Assembly (NCBI GenBank): GCA_947630345.1
Contig: CANRHF010000028.1
Location: 1 to 15,322, forward strand
Length of the DNA: 15,322 nt
DNA from: an uncultured Oscillospiraceae bacterium
GTDB lineage: Bacteria > Bacillota > Clostridia > Oscillospirales > Oscillospiraceae
Direction of reading: 5' to 3'
Below, one piece after another: positions 13,672 through 15,322 of the stretch. A program made the translations under genes and the position numbers. How positions within the stretch are numbered: the stretch's first letter is position 1; each line of letters begins with the position of its first letter. The notes below the pieces were generated by a model, which was not told the DNA's origin, searched no databases, and was given only the letters and a program-made list of their open reading frames with translations.

Positions 13672-14391
13672 TTAGCGGTTGTGGCCGAATTGGATTTTGG
13701 GGTCGGAGAATTCCTTCACCCGCTGCTCGAAGGCGGCCCGGGCCGCCTGGGGGTAGGGGAGTTGGGCCTCCACTCCGGACAGACCCAGAAAGTAGACGCA
13801 GAAGTCCGGGTTCAGCACCAGCAGGGGGCCCAGCAGCTGGGCGCAGATCAGATTTTTCTTCCGCAGACCCTCCAGCTTGCTCTCGGGATTCAATCCCACG
13901 CCCCGGACGCATTTGAGAAAATAGGAATCGGAATTATCCCCGTAGAGGAAGCTGAATTGGCTCTTGAAGCCCACCACGGTCCTGCCGTCCAGGTTCCCCA
14001 GGACCTTGCCATTGAACCGGCGGAACAGGTCGGTTTTCACCGTCACGTCGAAGATCCCCAGGCCCTGGACCTTGACGCCCTCGGTGATAAAGTCGATCTC
14101 CCGGGCGAACAGCTCGGAGGCGTTGCCCGTGGCCAGGATGGGCACGCCCGCGTCGATCAGCTCCTCCAAGCGGGCCTTGAGAGGCCGCAGCTTTTCCAGG
14201 ACCCGGCGCTGGGTGTCCTCGGTCATGGCGCCGATATAGAGCAGGTCCACCGGATGTGTGGCAAAATAGGGCTCCTCCGTAAAGGGCGTATAGTGAAAGT
14301 CCCCCTGGGGGCAGGCCATGGCCAAATATTTTCCGTTATAGACGTCCCCGTAGAGGCCGCAGATTTCAGGAAAGAGAATTTCAGCGGTCAT
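13672..14391 (-). CDS. gatD: GatD-like subunit of lipid II isoglutaminyl synthase, catalytic residues missing
   Basis: GatD is the glutaminase partner of MurT; together they turn D-isoglutamate of lipid II into D-isoglutamine. This 239-aa protein has the class I (CobB/CobQ-like) amidotransferase layout: FPEICGLYGDVYNGKYL at the start, DLLYIGAMTE (49-58), and LEGLRKKN then LLGPLLVLNPDF near the end. The nucleophile elbow, TICGGYQFLG in Staphylococcus aureus GatD as I recall it, reads LATGNASELF here (86-95), so the catalytic Cys aligns with Gly89. The His of YLHGP is replaced by Leu187 in QLLGP. Both glutaminase residues therefore appear absent. ATG at 14391 follows AAAGGAGG and overlaps the murT stop by 4 bp. 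It may be structural, use free ammonia through MurT, or have another role. Confidence 0.85.
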   Translation of the reverse strand: MTAEILFPEICGLYGDVYNGKYLAMACPQGDFHYTPFTEEPYFATHPVDLLYIGAMTEDTQRRVLEKLRPLKARLEELIDAGVPILATGNASELFAREIDFITEGVKVQGLGIFDVTVKTDLFRRFNGKVLGNLDGRTVVGFKSQFSFLYGDNSDSYFLKCVRGVGLNPESKLEGLRKKNLICAQLLGPLLVLNPDFCVYFLGLSGVEAQLPYPQAARAAFEQRVKEFSDPKIQFGHNR

Positions 14392-15322
14392 TTCCCGGCC
14401 TCCTTTTCCAGCAGGGTCTTTTTCACGCTCAGAGCCTCTTTGTCCAAGTACACATCGTACAGAATATAGATATCCCGGCATTTTTCGGTGTCCACCAGAT
14501 GCCCGCCGCCCTGGAAGGAGGGCCACAGGGCGATCTTTTCCTGATGCACCCCGGCGATCAGCGCCCGCAGCTGCTGATCCAGGCACCGGGGCCCGGAAAA
14601 GACCAGCTGAGAGATGGAGGGATGGGCCAGAGGGCTGTAATCGCAGTCATAAATCCAGCAGGGATTCTCCGAGCTGCCCTGGCTGTCCCCCTTGTCGTCG
14701 ATGAGGAAGAATACTGCCTTGTTTTCTCCCGGCTGATCCGCCACATATTGGAAGCTCCGGGCGCAGGCGTCGGGGTTCTGCCCCTTGGCGGACTGCATGG
14801 TAATCTTCAGCCCGCCGGATTCCACATGGTCATAGCGGCTCTTCACGATCTCCACGGTGTCCAGCCCAGCGGCGATTTTCTCCGGGGACAGACCAAGCCG
14901 GGACAGCACCGCCACCACGCAGCACTGGTTATAAATGTTCACAATATTGTCGTTGAGGAGCTTATAGGTCTGGGGTTGCCCGTCCTGGGCAATGGTGACC
15001 GTTCCCGCCTCCCGGCAGATTCCCGTCACCAGAAAATCCGGGGCAGGGGAGGCGTTGCCGCAGCTGGGGCAACGCATCCGGCCGATGTGGTCATAGCGCA
15101 GGTATTCCGCCTCCAGCTTTCCGCCGCAGCGGGGGCAGTACACCAAATCCAGCCCTTCCTGATCGGGCGCCCCTTCGGGGGCCTCCGCCTGAATGCCGAA
15201 ATAGGTCCGGTCCGCGCACTGGGGCGCCAGCTCGGCACAGATCAGATCGTCCCCATTGAGGATCAGCTTAACGTCCCCAGCCATGGCAATGGCCTCGTTC
15301 AGGAGCCGCACGGTGATGTCGA
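14388..15322 (-). CDS. murT: MurT, lipid II isoglutaminyl synthase ligase subunit (partial, N-terminus off window)
   Basis: MurT is a Mur-ligase-like ATPase that activates the alpha-carboxyl of D-Glu in lipid II for amidation. About 310 C-terminal residues are visible; the ATP-binding P-loop part lies beyond the right edge. Seen in order are the end of the Mur ligase central domain (VKLILNGDD), a four-cysteine zinc ribbon CPRCGG ... CPSCG that is characteristic of MurT, and the C-terminal MurT domain (formerly DUF1727) with VESGGLKITMQSAKGQNPDA, the strand KAVFFLIDDKGDS and NPCWIYDCDYSPL. The final segment reads DIYILYDVYLDKEA. The stop overlaps the gatD start in an ATGA arrangement. The frame is open to the window edge, so a GTG at 15311 is not taken as the start. 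Confidence 0.93.
   Translation of the reverse strand, partial: DITVRLLNEAIAMAGDVKLILNGDDLICAELAPQCADRTYFGIQAEAPEGAPDQEGLDLVYCPRCGGKLEAEYLRYDHIGRMRCPSCGNASPAPDFLVTGICREAGTVTIAQDGQPQTYKLLNDNIVNIYNQCCVVAVLSRLGLSPEKIAAGLDTVEIVKSRYDHVESGGLKITMQSAKGQNPDACARSFQYVADQPGENKAVFFLIDDKGDSQGSSENPCWIYDCDYSPLAHPSISQLVFSGPRCLDQQLRALIAGVHQEKIALWPSFQGGGHLVDTEKCRDIYILYDVYLDKEALSVKKTLLEKEAGK

Noticed and set aside
1..15322. CRISPR array or tandem repeat arrays
   Set aside because: No regularly spaced repeats were seen at any scale; the only repeats are the tmRNA-end copies and terminator stems.

Overview
The window is GC-rich, gene-dense bacterial DNA. Its gene order (dxs, tlyA, nadK, argR, recN), ArgR and T-box regulation, strong Shine-Dalgarno sites with frequent GTG starts, and MurT/GatD pair point to a high-GC Clostridia member of the Oscillospiraceae type (Flavonifractor, Oscillibacter and relatives). 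This placement is inferred from style and content; no 16S gene is present.

Layout. (1) 1-700: the tail of an unidentified gene, the tmRNA gene ssrA (94-444), then a structured intergenic stretch in which the tmRNA 3' end recurs once inverted (as the far arm of a 36-bp hairpin) and once more, directly repeated, about 157 bp on. (2) 698-2136: a conserved protein of unknown function and a convergent histidine phosphatase, meeting at a shared terminator-like hairpin. (3) 2137-2929: about 790 bp without a protein gene. It carries two divergent extended -10 promoters and a large structured RNA of about 610 nt that I identify as OLE RNA (ornate, large, extremophilic). (4) 2930-9200: a tight operon starting with the OLE partner membrane protein OapA, which has a DxxxD motif, followed by dxs, tlyA, nadK, argR and recN. 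Several genes overlap and there is no evident terminator from OLE to recN. (5) 9197-11393: a promoter whose -35 box overlaps the recN stop codon, a complete T-box leader with a probable tyrosine specifier, a metallo-beta-lactamase-fold hydrolase, tyrS and a strong terminator. (6) 11395-13662: a promoter, an MFS sugar-type transporter, a membrane-anchored glycerophosphodiester phosphodiesterase and a bidirectional terminator. (7) 13672-15322, minus strand: gatD and the C-terminal part of murT, the two subunits of lipid II isoglutaminyl synthase.

How it works together. OLE RNA, OapA and Dxs form the known OLE neighbourhood, an RNA-protein complex at the membrane transcribed with the first enzyme of the MEP isoprenoid pathway. 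The usual upstream isoprenoid gene ispA is absent; a histidine phosphatase on the other strand stands there instead. Uncharged tRNA-Tyr would raise expression of TyrRS and, unusually, of a metal-dependent hydrolase upstream of it. The murT/gatD pair should amidate lipid II, but this GatD appears to lack both the nucleophile Cys and the catalytic His of a glutaminase.

The observations most worth following are the OLE/OapA locus, the apparently inactive GatD, the tmRNA 3'-end repeats, and the T-box in front of the hydrolase. I saw no CRISPR array, transposase, integrase or phage gene.
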